The notes under the pieces: model-generated
Seen by the model: the letters and a program-made list of their open reading frames with translations, nothing else
What the model was told of the DNA's origin: nothing
Databases searched by the model: none
Origin: Desulfatibacillum aliphaticivorans DSM 15576
GTDB taxonomy: Bacteria > Desulfobacterota > Desulfobacteria > Desulfobacterales > Desulfatibacillaceae
Assembly: GCF_000429905.1 (NCBI RefSeq)
Contig: NZ_AUCT01000002.1
Coordinates: 186,001 to 250,000 of the forward strand
Direction of reading: 5' to 3'
DNA length: 64,000 nucleotides
In this document: positions 41,962 through 49,773 of the stretch, in pieces
Position numbering within the stretch: position 1 is the first letter of the stretch
Layout: every line of letters begins with the position of its first letter
Position numbers and translations under genes: made by a program

Positions 41962-42350
41962 GCGTATTTGCCCTTTCTATCAAGAGCGTCAATAACTTCC
42001 TGCTCGTACTTTTTCATGAGCAGCCTGGCCCTGCCAAGCCACTCATTGCGCTTGGCCATTAAGAACAAAAAACAGGGCTTGGTTTCAATATGCCTTATTA
42101 AAAAATAATGCTGGTCCGTGGTGATCAGGATATCATCCGTCACCTGATCTCCCGCCAGCAGTTTGATGGCCTTCAAATTGGATTTGACAATCACCCCCAG
42201 GTACGCAGACGTGGTTTCTGCATCGATTGAGGGATCCCTGGACAACTTGGCCACGGAAAGGCCGTCATCCGCCAATACTACGGCGGAAGCCACAAAGCCC
42301 GGCAACTCGTCAGCCATATTCTCCAGGATGCCTTTTAAATGATTAGGCAA
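41958..42350 (-). CDS. Roadblock/LC7-domain protein
   Basis: A 130-residue roadblock-fold protein (FVASAVVLADDGLSVAKLSR, then a helix, then QHYFLIRHIETKPCFLFLMA). It differs from the MglB-like gene and may form hetero-dimers with it. The start is TTG 42350 with GGAG 6 bases upstream. The 3' end overlaps the histidine kinase by 4 bases. It lies 149 bases downstream of the REC-DUF4388-roadblock gene; that gap holds no gene. Confidence 0.8.
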   Translation of the reverse strand: MPNHLKGILENMADELPGFVASAVVLADDGLSVAKLSRDPSIDAETTSAYLGVIVKSNLKAIKLLAGDQVTDDILITTDQHYFLIRHIETKPCFLFLMAKRNEWLGRARLLMKKYEQEVIDALDRKGKYA

Positions 42351-42499
42351 TGTTGACTCCTGTCATCCTGGGCAAGGGCGCCTGTTTCCCGGCCGCGTTA
42401 AGGGTTTCCGTTTTCAGGCAAAACAAGGCCCGTGCCGCCCCTTTAGGCATGTTTACCACATTTAAACACAAATTCAAGAAGGTTTTATTCCTTAGGGGC

Positions 42500-45274
42500 T
42501 TATGCACGGAAAATTTCATCCAATTCCTTGGAATATTTTCCGGCCACCATGCGCACATTCCCCAAGGTGGACTCACGGCCCACGGCAATCACCAAATAAT
42601 ACTCAGGATTCAAAAAGCGGGTCAATACCCAAGCGTTTTCCGTTTGCACCAGATTCTCCTGGAATTGCCCGATATTCAAATCCTGGGCGGATTTTCCTAT
42701 CAGTTGCATCACCACGGCGAATTTACCGCCAAAGGCCTGCACGTCCACTCCCTTGGGATTATAATCCACCAAGCCGATGCCGTCCATGCCTGATACGGCG
42801 CAAACGCGAACCCCCTCGATTTCGTCCGCCATGCCCTTCAATACCTCATTGAGCTTGGCAATCTGCTCTTCCGTGAGCTTGCCGGAAGGCGCGGGCGCCG
42901 GCCCCCCGTCTTGAGAGGCTCCGGATTTATTCGCCATGGGCGGGATGGGCCTGGGCGCCGGGGCGCTCATAATAGGAGGCGGAGGAGGGACTTCGTCCGG
43001 AAGCTCCATGTCCAGGTCGGGCAGGCCGTCGTCGCCAAGCTCTTCCTCTCCCGAGTCGGGCAGGCCTTCGAAATCCAAGTCGTCGTCCGCTGCCAGCTCG
43101 GAAAAATCTCCGTCCGGCAATTCGTCGTCTATATCAAAAAGCCCGTCATCGCCGCCCGGACTTCCTTCGCCTTCCAGGTCGACCGCCTCATCCAGGCCTT
43201 CGTCGTCCAAATCAAAAAGCTCATCGGGGTCCTCTTCTTCCTGAGTCGGTTCAGAAAGAGAGTCATCCAAATCCATCAGGCCGTCGTCAGCATCCAAGAG
43301 GCCGTCGTCAGAGCCTTCCGCGTCTTCCAAAACAAAGTCTGCGTCGGAGTCTTCGTCGGCATCCAAAGCCATGACCCCGTCTTCCGCCGGAGCCTCTTCC
43401 AATTCCATGAGATCGTCGTCGAGGCCTTCCTCGGCCTCATCCATGGACAGGGGTGCTTCCTCTGAGGCGTCTTCGATCGTAAATTGGCCGTCGTCTCCGG
43501 CGTCTTCCTCGTCCAACTCCATGGAAAACGGTTCTTCCTCTGAGGCGTCCTCGACCGTAAATTGGCCGTCGTCTCCGGCGTCTTCTTCGCCCAGATCCAT
43601 GGGCAACGGTTCTTCCTCTGAGGCGTCCTCAACGGTAAAAAGGCCGTCGTCTCCGGCGTCTTCCTCGTCCAGGTCCAGAGGCAGCGGCTCGTCCTCAGAG
43701 GCGTCCTCAACGGTAAAAAGGCCGTCATCACCGACGTCTTCCTCGTCCAGGTCCAGAGGCAGCGGCTCGTCTTCAGAGGCGTCCTCAACCGTAAAAAGGC
43801 CGCCATCACCGACATCGTCACCATCCAGGTCCAGAGGCAAGGGCTCGTCTTCCGAGGCGTCTTCAACGGTAAAAAGGCCGCCATCGGCGGAGGGCTCATC
43901 ATCCTCATCAAACATGCCTTCGACGGTCACTGCTTCTTCTTCAACGGTAAACAGGTCTCCCGGGCCTTCTTCTTCCAGCGCACTGGCCTTCGGCCCCGGG
44001 TCCTCCACACCGTCAAAGACGAAATCTTCCTTGATAGGCTCTTCCTCCACGGAAAAAAGATCTCCCGAGCCCCCTTCCTCGCTGTCGCCGAACAGGTCGT
44101 CATCCGAACCTTCGTCATCCACGACAAAAAGATCGTCTTCCCCGTCCGCGGCGAACAGGTCTCCGTCATCGTCGTCTATGGCGGCGTCGTTTATATCGAA
44201 AAGATCGCTGTCATCTTCCAGGGCGTCGTCCGGCTCATCCGAGCTTCCGCCGATGCCAAACCCATCCACAACCATTTGTTGGGTTGATTCGCCTTCCGGG
44301 TCTTCATCGTCCGGCACGACGACATCGTCTTCATCATCCGCGCCGAACAAGCCTTCTTCGTCGGCGCCAGGAACCTTTTCCACCACGGTGTCGCCTTCGT
44401 CAGGCGCAAGATCCTCCACCAGCCAATCGACATCGTCCGCGCCTAAGTCACCGGAAACCACGTCGCCCTCGCCCAATCCCTCTTCCAACGAGAGGTCGTC
44501 CGCAAGAACGCTTTCATCTCCGTCCTCTCCCACGTTTTCCAAAGAGAGGTCATCGGGTTCGCCCAAAGACTCGGAGGGAGGCCCTGCTTCAGCGCCGGCC
44601 CGTTCGTCTTCCAGGTGGGAGGCTTCCATGAGCAGGCTCATGAGGCCTTGATGGATATTTTTCTTCAGTTTTTTCTCAGGAAGGGACCTGAAACGGATCT
44701 GCGCCCCTTTCCATGTGAGCATTTCTATGGCGGCCTCTTCCCCCTGCATATCTCCGCAGACCGCATCGTGAAGCTGGCCTTCGTCCAGGTAGAAAAAGCC
44801 TTTTTGCTTGTCTTCCGAAAGCACTTCCAAAAGCGAGGTTTTTTGCTCCGCCTCCATCAACTGCAGAAAGCTGCCTACGGAAATTCCCGCCAGGGAGCCC
44901 CCCTGGAACACATGATCCAGGCCTTGCTTGATGGCTTCGGACAGCCGTTCGAAATCCAAAGGCTTGGATAGGACCTGGAGCGCGCCCAGCTCCTTGAGCT
45001 TGTCTTCGATGCGGGGCGTGGCGAATGCGCTCATGACAATGGTGGGCGTGGACGGCCTATTGTCGTTAATATAGGCCAGAAGTTCAAAACCATCCATTTC
45101 CGGCATGCGAAGATCTGTTACAACCAGGTCCACGGGCTTGGTTTCCAGGGTGTCCACGGCTTCCTTGCCGTTATTGGCCGTGTAAACTCTGAACTGATCC
45201 CCCTGGGACTCCAGTCCGTCAGCCATGCTCATAATCAGGGAGTTTTCGTCGTCCACCAAAAGGATGTTTTTCAT
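42500..45274 (-). CDS. Receiver-DUF4388-acidic repeat-roadblock fusion protein
   Basis: A 924-residue protein with three recognisable parts. The receiver domain (1-125) has acceptor Asp54 in LVVTDLRMPEMDG and QVLSKPL. A DUF4388-like segment follows (about 130-230; FLQLMEAEQKTSLLEVLSED). The long middle (about 235-780) is extremely rich in Asp and Glu and includes six 26-residue repeats (GDDGLFTVEDASEDEPLPLD). A roadblock/LC7 domain closes it (about 805-920; LNEVLKGMADEIEGVRVCAV). ATG 45274 has AGGAG upstream; a longer frame from 45304 is not supported. It heads the MglA operon and could be a tether between phosphorelay and GTPase. Confidence 0.85.
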   Translation of the reverse strand: MKNILLVDDENSLIMSMADGLESQGDQFRVYTANNGKEAVDTLETKPVDLVVTDLRMPEMDGFELLAYINDNRPSTPTIVMSAFATPRIEDKLKELGALQVLSKPLDFERLSEAIKQGLDHVFQGGSLAGISVGSFLQLMEAEQKTSLLEVLSEDKQKGFFYLDEGQLHDAVCGDMQGEEAAIEMLTWKGAQIRFRSLPEKKLKKNIHQGLMSLLMEASHLEDERAGAEAGPPSESLGEPDDLSLENVGEDGDESVLADDLSLEEGLGEGDVVSGDLGADDVDWLVEDLAPDEGDTVVEKVPGADEEGLFGADDEDDVVVPDDEDPEGESTQQMVVDGFGIGGSSDEPDDALEDDSDLFDINDAAIDDDDGDLFAADGEDDLFVVDDEGSDDDLFGDSEEGGSGDLFSVEEEPIKEDFVFDGVEDPGPKASALEEEGPGDLFTVEEEAVTVEGMFDEDDEPSADGGLFTVEDASEDEPLPLDLDGDDVGDGGLFTVEDASEDEPLPLDLDEEDVGDDGLFTVEDASEDEPLPLDLDEEDAGDDGLFTVEDASEEEPLPMDLGEEDAGDDGQFTVEDASEEEPFSMELDEEDAGDDGQFTIEDASEEAPLSMDEAEEGLDDDLMELEEAPAEDGVMALDADEDSDADFVLEDAEGSDDGLLDADDGLMDLDDSLSEPTQEEEDPDELFDLDDEGLDEAVDLEGEGSPGGDDGLFDIDDELPDGDFSELAADDDLDFEGLPDSGEEELGDDGLPDLDMELPDEVPPPPPIMSAPAPRPIPPMANKSGASQDGGPAPAPSGKLTEEQIAKLNEVLKGMADEIEGVRVCAVSGMDGIGLVDYNPKGVDVQAFGGKFAVVMQLIGKSAQDLNIGQFQENLVQTENAWVLTRFLNPEYYLVIAVGRESTLGNVRMVAGKYSKELDEIFRA
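43423..43890 (-). repeat. Six 78-bp in-frame repeats in acidic linker
   Basis: Six consecutive 78-bp units encode the 26-residue acidic repeat. The motif TTTACNGTNGAGGACGCC recurs on the minus strand with a 78-base step (for example GCGTCCTCAACGG at 43623 and 43701 on the plus strand). The inner copies are nearly identical, which suggests recent expansion. Confidence 0.85.
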
Positions 45275-45585
45275 TTGCACCCCGCTCCTGTACCATTTCG
45301 TCAACGAGTAACTCTAAAATATTAGCACACACCCTGTCAGAGTGCAATCCATATACGCGTCAAAGGGAGCAATGTGTGCGCTATTTCACATATTTGCCGA
45401 TTTTTGATTTCGATTTTTCCCGGGTAATCGGCCTGCCGAGGATGGGGACTGTGCCGATATTCACGTTCACCTTGCCATAATCCGAAGAGATGTGCTAATT
45501 TTTTTTAAATAAACTTGCTTTTCAATGTGATGTTTCAACAATGAGGTTCCCGATTTTTTGCTTTCACCCCCCCAAGGAGGAAATC
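45275..45585. other. Divergent intergenic region
   Basis: About 310 bases between the REC-DUF4388-roadblock gene (-) and the OmpA lipoprotein gene (+). It is AT-rich towards the lipoprotein gene. I saw no gene or strong promoter pair. Confidence 0.5.
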
Positions 45586-46749
45586 ATGATGAAACGCGGA
45601 CTGTTTGTCAAACTCGTTCTACTTGTTGCTATTGCGGCCGCCGCCTTTGGTTGTGCGACAGGCCCCAAACCCGCCTGCCCTATTGCCGCGGACCAAAACT
45701 TTGAGTTCAGCTTTCCAGGCCAAACCCCGAAAGTTGACTCTTTTTACGTGATTTTGGATGGCTCCGAGTCCATGGCAGGATCTTATGGAGGCTTGAAAAA
45801 ATTCACCTGCGCCAAAAAAATCGTCCTGTTCATGAACCAGGCCGTCGCCAACCTGGACCTCAAAGCAGGCCTTAGAACCTACGGACTGAACGCCGTGCCT
45901 TCCGGCCCCCAGACCGACCTGCAGTACGGATTCGCCACATATTCCTCGACGGAATTCGCTAACGCCGTCATGCCCTTGTGGGGACCCAACGGACCCAGCC
46001 CCATGGGATTGGCCATCACGGAAGCCGACAAGGACCTGTGCTCCACGTCCGGCCGGACCGCCCTTATCATCCTTTCGGACGGACACCCCAGCGACGATGC
46101 TGTCAAGGCGGCCAGGAAGCTGAAGGATCGCCTGGGCGGAAAGCTCTGCATTGCAACCATCGCCGTGGGCGCTGACGCCTCGGGCAAGGAAATTTTGAGC
46201 GGCATCGCCAAAATCGGCGGCTGCGACGCAGCCTTTAACGCCAAAGACCTCTGCTCCGGCGCAGGCATGACCCAATTCGTCAACCAGGTTTTCTACAACC
46301 AGCCCAAAGCGGTTCCGCCCAAGCCCAATAATGACGTTGACGGCGACGGCGTTCCTAATTTCAAAGATCGCTGCCCCTTCACCCCCAAAGGCGCCGCGGT
46401 CAATGAAAACGGCTGTTGGGAAATCATGGGCCTGACCTTTGATACGAACAAAGCCGACGTCAAGCCCGAGTATCTGCCTCTGGTATACAAGGTGATTCCG
46501 ATTCTGAACAATAACCCCGGAATGAAAATTGAACTCCAGGGCCACGCGGACAATCGCGGCGCCAAGGACTACAACCAGGGCCTTTCCGAACGCCGTGCGG
46601 AATCCGTCAAAAAAATCCTGGTGGACAAAGGCGTGGACGCCGGCCGCCTTTCCACCAAAGGATGGGGCTTTACCAAGCCCATCGTTCCCAATGATTCCGA
46701 AGCCAACATGCGCCGGAACCGCCGGGTGGAAGTTCGCGAAGTAAAATAA
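45586..46749 (+). CDS. VWA-OmpA lipoprotein
   Basis: A 387-residue exported protein. A signal peptide ends in the lipobox AAFGCAT, marking an outer-membrane or periplasmic lipoprotein. A von Willebrand A-like domain (about 45-240) starts at FYVILDGSESMAGSYG, where the D-x-S-x-S metal site is D-G-S-E-S, and includes ALIILSDGHPSDDAV. A thrombospondin type 3-like calcium stretch, NNDVDGDGVPNFKDRCP, follows. The C-terminal OmpA domain (about 285-385; ELQGHADNRG, LSERRAESVK) binds peptidoglycan. AAGGAGG ends 5 bases before ATG 45586; ATG 45589 is an alternative. It is monocistronic with a terminator. Confidence 0.9.
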   Translation: MMKRGLFVKLVLLVAIAAAAFGCATGPKPACPIAADQNFEFSFPGQTPKVDSFYVILDGSESMAGSYGGLKKFTCAKKIVLFMNQAVANLDLKAGLRTYGLNAVPSGPQTDLQYGFATYSSTEFANAVMPLWGPNGPSPMGLAITEADKDLCSTSGRTALIILSDGHPSDDAVKAARKLKDRLGGKLCIATIAVGADASGKEILSGIAKIGGCDAAFNAKDLCSGAGMTQFVNQVFYNQPKAVPPKPNNDVDGDGVPNFKDRCPFTPKGAAVNENGCWEIMGLTFDTNKADVKPEYLPLVYKVIPILNNNPGMKIELQGHADNRGAKDYNQGLSERRAESVKKILVDKGVDAGRLSTKGWGFTKPIVPNDSEANMRRNRRVEVREVK

Positions 46750-46765
46750 CAACTTTTATAAACGT

Positions 46766-46805
46766 TCCGGGGGAGCCTGTATCTGCGGGCTTCCCCGGAT
46801 TTTTT
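46766..46805 (+). terminator. Terminator after VWA-OmpA gene
   Basis: A 12-bp stem with one G-U pair, TCCGGGGGAGCC (46766-46777) with GGCTTCCCCGGA (46788-46799), followed by T6. Confidence 0.8.
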
Positions 46806-46817
46806 GGGAGAAACCGG

Positions 46818-47261
46818 ATGTCAGACAATACCATGACCCGGGTCGCGGACTCGGATCAACCCATGTACGGCCCAAGAACCCTTTTGGTCTGCGGCTATTC
46901 CGCAGACGCCCAGAAGGCCTTCCTGAACATGTTGAAAACCGAGGTGAAGGCGCATACGCCCGTGGTCTTCTGCACCCCCGAAGACGGAGATACGCTCCTC
47001 TCCGAACTGGTCGCCCTTCCTGACGGCCGCCAAAAAGGCCAGGAGGGAAAAATGCCCCCCGCCGTTATCATGAGCGGAATCACGGAAAAAGAGCTCAAAC
47101 TCATCATGAACGGTTGGAAAACCCTGGGCCTGCCCCGCCAACTGTGGGCCGCGCTCACCCCCACGTCCGAAACATGGACCCTGCGCGCCCTCATCCGGGA
47201 GCTGCAATCCGAATACATGGCCATGCTCAAACAGCAACAGCAGCAGCAGCAGCAGCAATAA
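46818..47261 (+). CDS. DUF3783-like protein with C-terminal polyglutamine tail
   Basis: A 147-residue protein. The core (about 18-130) has LLVCGYSADAQKAFLNMLKT, a middle strand and EKELKLIMNGWKTLGLPRQL ending in a helix, resembling the small DUF3783 family of unknown role. The C-terminus ends in nine consecutive glutamines encoded mainly by CAG. GGGAG lies 7 bases before ATG 46818. It has no partner on either side; the preceding terminator isolates it. The family call is tentative. Confidence 0.7.
   Translation: MSDNTMTRVADSDQPMYGPRTLLVCGYSADAQKAFLNMLKTEVKAHTPVVFCTPEDGDTLLSELVALPDGRQKGQEGKMPPAVIMSGITEKELKLIMNGWKTLGLPRQLWAALTPTSETWTLRALIRELQSEYMAMLKQQQQQQQQQ
47232..47258 (+). repeat. CAG/CAA trinucleotide run encoding Gln9
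   Basis: Nine glutamine codons (CAG, CAA, six CAG, CAA) end the DUF3783-like gene; the six uninterrupted CAG units occupy 47238-47255. Such runs can change length by slippage. Confidence 0.95.
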
Positions 47262-47423
47262 AACCGCTGTAAAAAAAATCCGGGGGAAAACTCTTTTTTC
47301 ATAAAAGGAGTTTCCCGCCGCCTCTTCCTTCATTATTATTTCCCTTTAAAAATCAAGCAGTTCAATGCCGTAGCCAAAAATCAGGCTAAGTTACGGAGCG
47401 TCTCGTCTGCCTTTTTGCCTTGA

Positions 47424-47453
47424 TTAGATTTTTAGTTTAGATTATAAATCTAA
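47424..47453 (+). promoter_or_regulatory. Palindromic operator upstream of TetR gene
   Basis: TTAGATT-ATA-AATCTAA (47437-47453) is a perfect inverted repeat, ending 22 bases before the TetR start. A third arm, TTAGATT, lies at 47424-47430. It is the probable autoregulatory operator of the TetR gene. Confidence 0.6.
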
Positions 47454-47475
47454 TAAAACTCTTGAACGGGGAAAC

Positions 47476-48120
47476 ATGGCGACCACAAGAAAACCCAATA
47501 AAGCAACGCCTAAAAGAAAACGGCGGATTATTCTGGCGGCCTTGGAAATCTTCAATGAAAAAGGCTTTACGGACGCGACCATGCAGGAGATCCGGCAGCG
47601 GTCCGGGGCGTCCTACGGCAGCGTGTATCACCATTTTAAAAGCAAGGAATTGCTGGCGGCGGCGGTCTACATGGAAGGCCTGAAGGATTATCAGGAAGGG
47701 ATGATCGCCTTTTTGGAAAGCGGGCCGGGCGCCGAGGAAGGCGTGCGGGGGATGGTCGGCCGGCATCTTGACTGGATCGCCTCCAATCCCGCCTGGGCGA
47801 AATTTCTGCTGAATATGCGCCATGCGGACTTTATGCAGGATTCCGAAGCCCGTATTGAAATGTCCAATCAGGATTTCATCCCGGTTATCGGATTATTTCT
47901 CGACAAATACATGGCTGTGGGGCGCTTGCGACCTATCCCCAGGGACGTGGGGATTTCCATTATTTTGGGGCCCTGCCAGGAGTTCACCCGGCTTTGGGTG
48001 CAGGGAATAGCCTACACGGAAATAGAACAGGCCAAGGAGCTTATCGGCCATGGGGCCTGGCAGGCTATGAAGGCGCAGCACAAGCAAGGAGGGAGACATG
48101 AGCAGGCTGGATACCATTGA
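47476..48120 (+). CDS. TetR-family transcriptional regulator
   Basis: A 214-residue regulator with a basic N-terminus (TTRKPNKATPKRKRR) and a clear HTH (residues ~16-62: ILAALEIFNEKGFTDATMQE, RQRSGASYGSVYHHFKSKEL). The C-terminal ligand domain is of the TetR_C type. ATG 47476 has GGGG about 4 bases upstream. A palindrome ends 22 bases before it. It overlaps the following gene by 23 bases, so that gene is the likely target or partner. Confidence 0.9.
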   Translation: MATTRKPNKATPKRKRRIILAALEIFNEKGFTDATMQEIRQRSGASYGSVYHHFKSKELLAAAVYMEGLKDYQEGMIAFLESGPGAEEGVRGMVGRHLDWIASNPAWAKFLLNMRHADFMQDSEARIEMSNQDFIPVIGLFLDKYMAVGRLRPIPRDVGISIILGPCQEFTRLWVQGIAYTEIEQAKELIGHGAWQAMKAQHKQGGRHEQAGYH

Positions 48121-48610
48121 TAAGAAGGAATTGAGGGAACTTTTGTGCATGGGCTGGATGACCCACGACGGGAGCTGGTTCGCCAGCGTCCTTCAAAAAT
48201 ACGGCGCCAAGGCGGCCAGCGATCTGAACAGGCAGGCGATTCTCGCCATGAGCGCTTTTGAGGTTCCTCGCCTTAAAAAGGCTTTGGGCATGGAAGAGGT
48301 GACCGCTTACGAGCAACTGCGGGAATTCATCGAGGGCGGATTCGACCTGATTGGAGCGGATTTCATGCAGTTCAAGCGCATTTATCCCGGAGCCGATATC
48401 ATCCGGTGGGAAGAGCCCGACAACGGGTGCTTCGCCTACAAGGGCATTAAACGATTGGGCGCCCTGGACGATTACGACTGCGGCATATTCTACCGTGTGG
48501 AGGCCTGGCTTAAGGGATTGGGAATCAAATACACCGTCACTCCCGAGGTGCACGGCTGCCTGCGTCACCAGGGCAAGCCCTGCTTCCGGGAGTATAAGCT
48601 GGAATTATAA
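48098..48610 (+). CDS. DUF6125-like protein
   Basis: A 170-residue protein. The opening KELRELLCMGWMTHDGSWFA and the helix with ASDLNRQAILAM match a family of small proteins of unknown function sometimes labelled DUF6125 or L-2-amino-thiazoline-4-carboxylate hydrolase-like. The C-terminal half contains DNGCFAYKGIKRLGAL, DYDCGIF and VHGCLRHQGKPC, so several cysteines could bind metal. GGAGGGAG lies just before ATG 48098, inside the TetR gene. The stop overlaps the convergent DJ-1 gene's stop (TTATAA). Confidence 0.65.
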   Translation: MSRLDTIDKKELRELLCMGWMTHDGSWFASVLQKYGAKAASDLNRQAILAMSAFEVPRLKKALGMEEVTAYEQLREFIEGGFDLIGADFMQFKRIYPGADIIRWEEPDNGCFAYKGIKRLGALDDYDCGIFYRVEAWLKGLGIKYTVTPEVHGCLRHQGKPCFREYKLEL

Positions 48611-49204
48611 GGGGTTGGGGTCGATTATAGCCATGGCCTCCTGGACCTTTTCCACGTTTTCCCGGGTGGTCAGCATCTCCAGGAGGGTGAATGCGACTTC
48701 CAGGCCGGTCGCGGGGCCGGTGGACGTGATGATATTGCGATCCACGACCACGTGTTGATCCAAAACCACAGCGCCGAACTCGGCGAGCTGCTTGCGCCTT
48801 CGGCCGTTTACCAGATGATAGGTCGTGGCTTTCCGCCCATTCAGCACGCCGCTTTTCCCCACCGGCATGGCGCCCACGCAAATGGCGGCGATGGGCTTTC
48901 CGGTTTTGTCAAAATGGCGGACGGCCTCCAGAAAGTCCTCGTGGTAGGCGTCTTCATAAAACCCGGCGCGCTGAAAGCCGCCCGGGATCGCCAGGGCGTC
49001 GAACTCCGCAAGATCCAGATCCTTTAACTGCGCCTGGGGCTTGACGATCAAGCTCCAGGTGCATTGAATTTCCGGCCGGAGTCCGGCCGTGACCACCTCC
49101 ACCGGGACGTCGCCCACAACCCGGCTCCACCCCAAAACGTCCGTGAACACGGCGGCCTCGTATTCTTCAAACCCTTGGGCCAAAAACAACAGGACTTTTT
49201 TCAT
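48605..49204 (-). CDS. DJ-1/PfpI-family protein
   Basis: A 199-residue protein of the DJ-1/ThiJ type. It has KKVLLFLAQGFEEYEAAVFT, the sequence AIPGGFQRAGFYED and the nucleophile elbow AAICVGAMPVGKSG with the reactive Cys. These proteins act as glyoxalases, deglycases or chaperone-like stress proteins; the exact activity is not deducible. ATG 49204 has AAGGAG 10 bases upstream, while the longer frame from 49354 lacks support. It converges on the DUF6125-like gene and lies near, but divergent from, the GNAT gene. Confidence 0.85.
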   Translation of the reverse strand: MKKVLLFLAQGFEEYEAAVFTDVLGWSRVVGDVPVEVVTAGLRPEIQCTWSLIVKPQAQLKDLDLAEFDALAIPGGFQRAGFYEDAYHEDFLEAVRHFDKTGKPIAAICVGAMPVGKSGVLNGRKATTYHLVNGRRRKQLAEFGAVVLDQHVVVDRNIITSTGPATGLEVAFTLLEMLTTRENVEKVQEAMAIIDPNPL

Positions 49205-49365
49205 ATGGGCAAGACTCCTTGAATATTGGGGGATTCCCGGATATACTTTTTTTAAGATCCGGCTGACAAGCCTGTATATCACGGGCGCTCTGTATTTGAA
49301 AACCGGTGTAAACAGTTTGGATGCAATACTTTGAGGGCGGCCTGGGCCGCACAACGGGCGTGGTT

Positions 49366-49767
49366 ATGGAATGGAAGCATCTTGATTACGTCATTTCGGA
49401 TGACAAGTCTTTAATCAACCCTGCTGCAGTGCACGGTTTTTTGCGCACTTCGTATTGGGCTGCGGACAGAAGCCTGGAGACCGTTCAAAAAAGCATTGAA
49501 AACTCCCTGTGCTTCGGCGTTTATCTGGACGGCGAGCAGGTGGGCTTTGCCAGGGCGGTGACGGACGGGGCCACGACGGCGTTTCTGGCCGACGTAATCA
49601 TTGAACAAAGCCACCGCGGCCGCGGATTGGGAAAAAAAGTTGTGGCGGCGGCCATGGAGCACCCCCAAATCGCAGAATTAACGCATATCCTGAAAACCAA
49701 AGACGCCCACGGGCTGTACGAGCAGTTTGGATTCATCCGCAGCGAATTCATGATAAAGAGGCGATAG
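49366..49767 (+). CDS. GNAT-family N-acetyltransferase
   Basis: A 133-residue acetyltransferase with the CoA-binding motif A FLADVIIEQSHRGRGLGKKV (Q-x-x-G-x-G/A type) and C-terminal strand YEQFGFIRSEFMIKRR. The opening EWKHLDYVISDDKSL matches a small bacterial GNAT group. I prefer ATG 49366; a longer frame begins at 49321 without a Shine-Dalgarno. The stop lies 6 bases from the convergent Cache-kinase stop. The substrate is unknown. Confidence 0.85.
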   Translation: MEWKHLDYVISDDKSLINPAAVHGFLRTSYWAADRSLETVQKSIENSLCFGVYLDGEQVGFARAVTDGATTAFLADVIIEQSHRGRGLGKKVVAAAMEHPQIAELTHILKTKDAHGLYEQFGFIRSEFMIKRR

Positions 49768-49773
49768 GCCTTT

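Noticed and set aside
43423..43890. Regular 78-bp repeats resembling a CRISPR array
   Set aside because: Units are in-frame coding repeats without unique spacers and lie inside a gene.
43371..44651. Long Ser-rich open frame (+) antisense to the acidic receiver-roadblock gene
   Set aside because: It is the complement of Asp/Glu codon-rich repeats, encodes almost only Ser/Pro/Thr, has no Shine-Dalgarno and shows no family. The minus-strand gene is clearly real.
47285..47325. Imperfect inverted repeat after the polyglutamine gene as terminator
   Set aside because: Stem has a bulge and no T-run follows; too weak to call.
46821..47333. Open frames (-) with poly-Leu/Cys runs opposite the polyglutamine gene
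   Set aside because: They are shadows of the CAG run on the other strand and lack Shine-Dalgarno or family resemblance.
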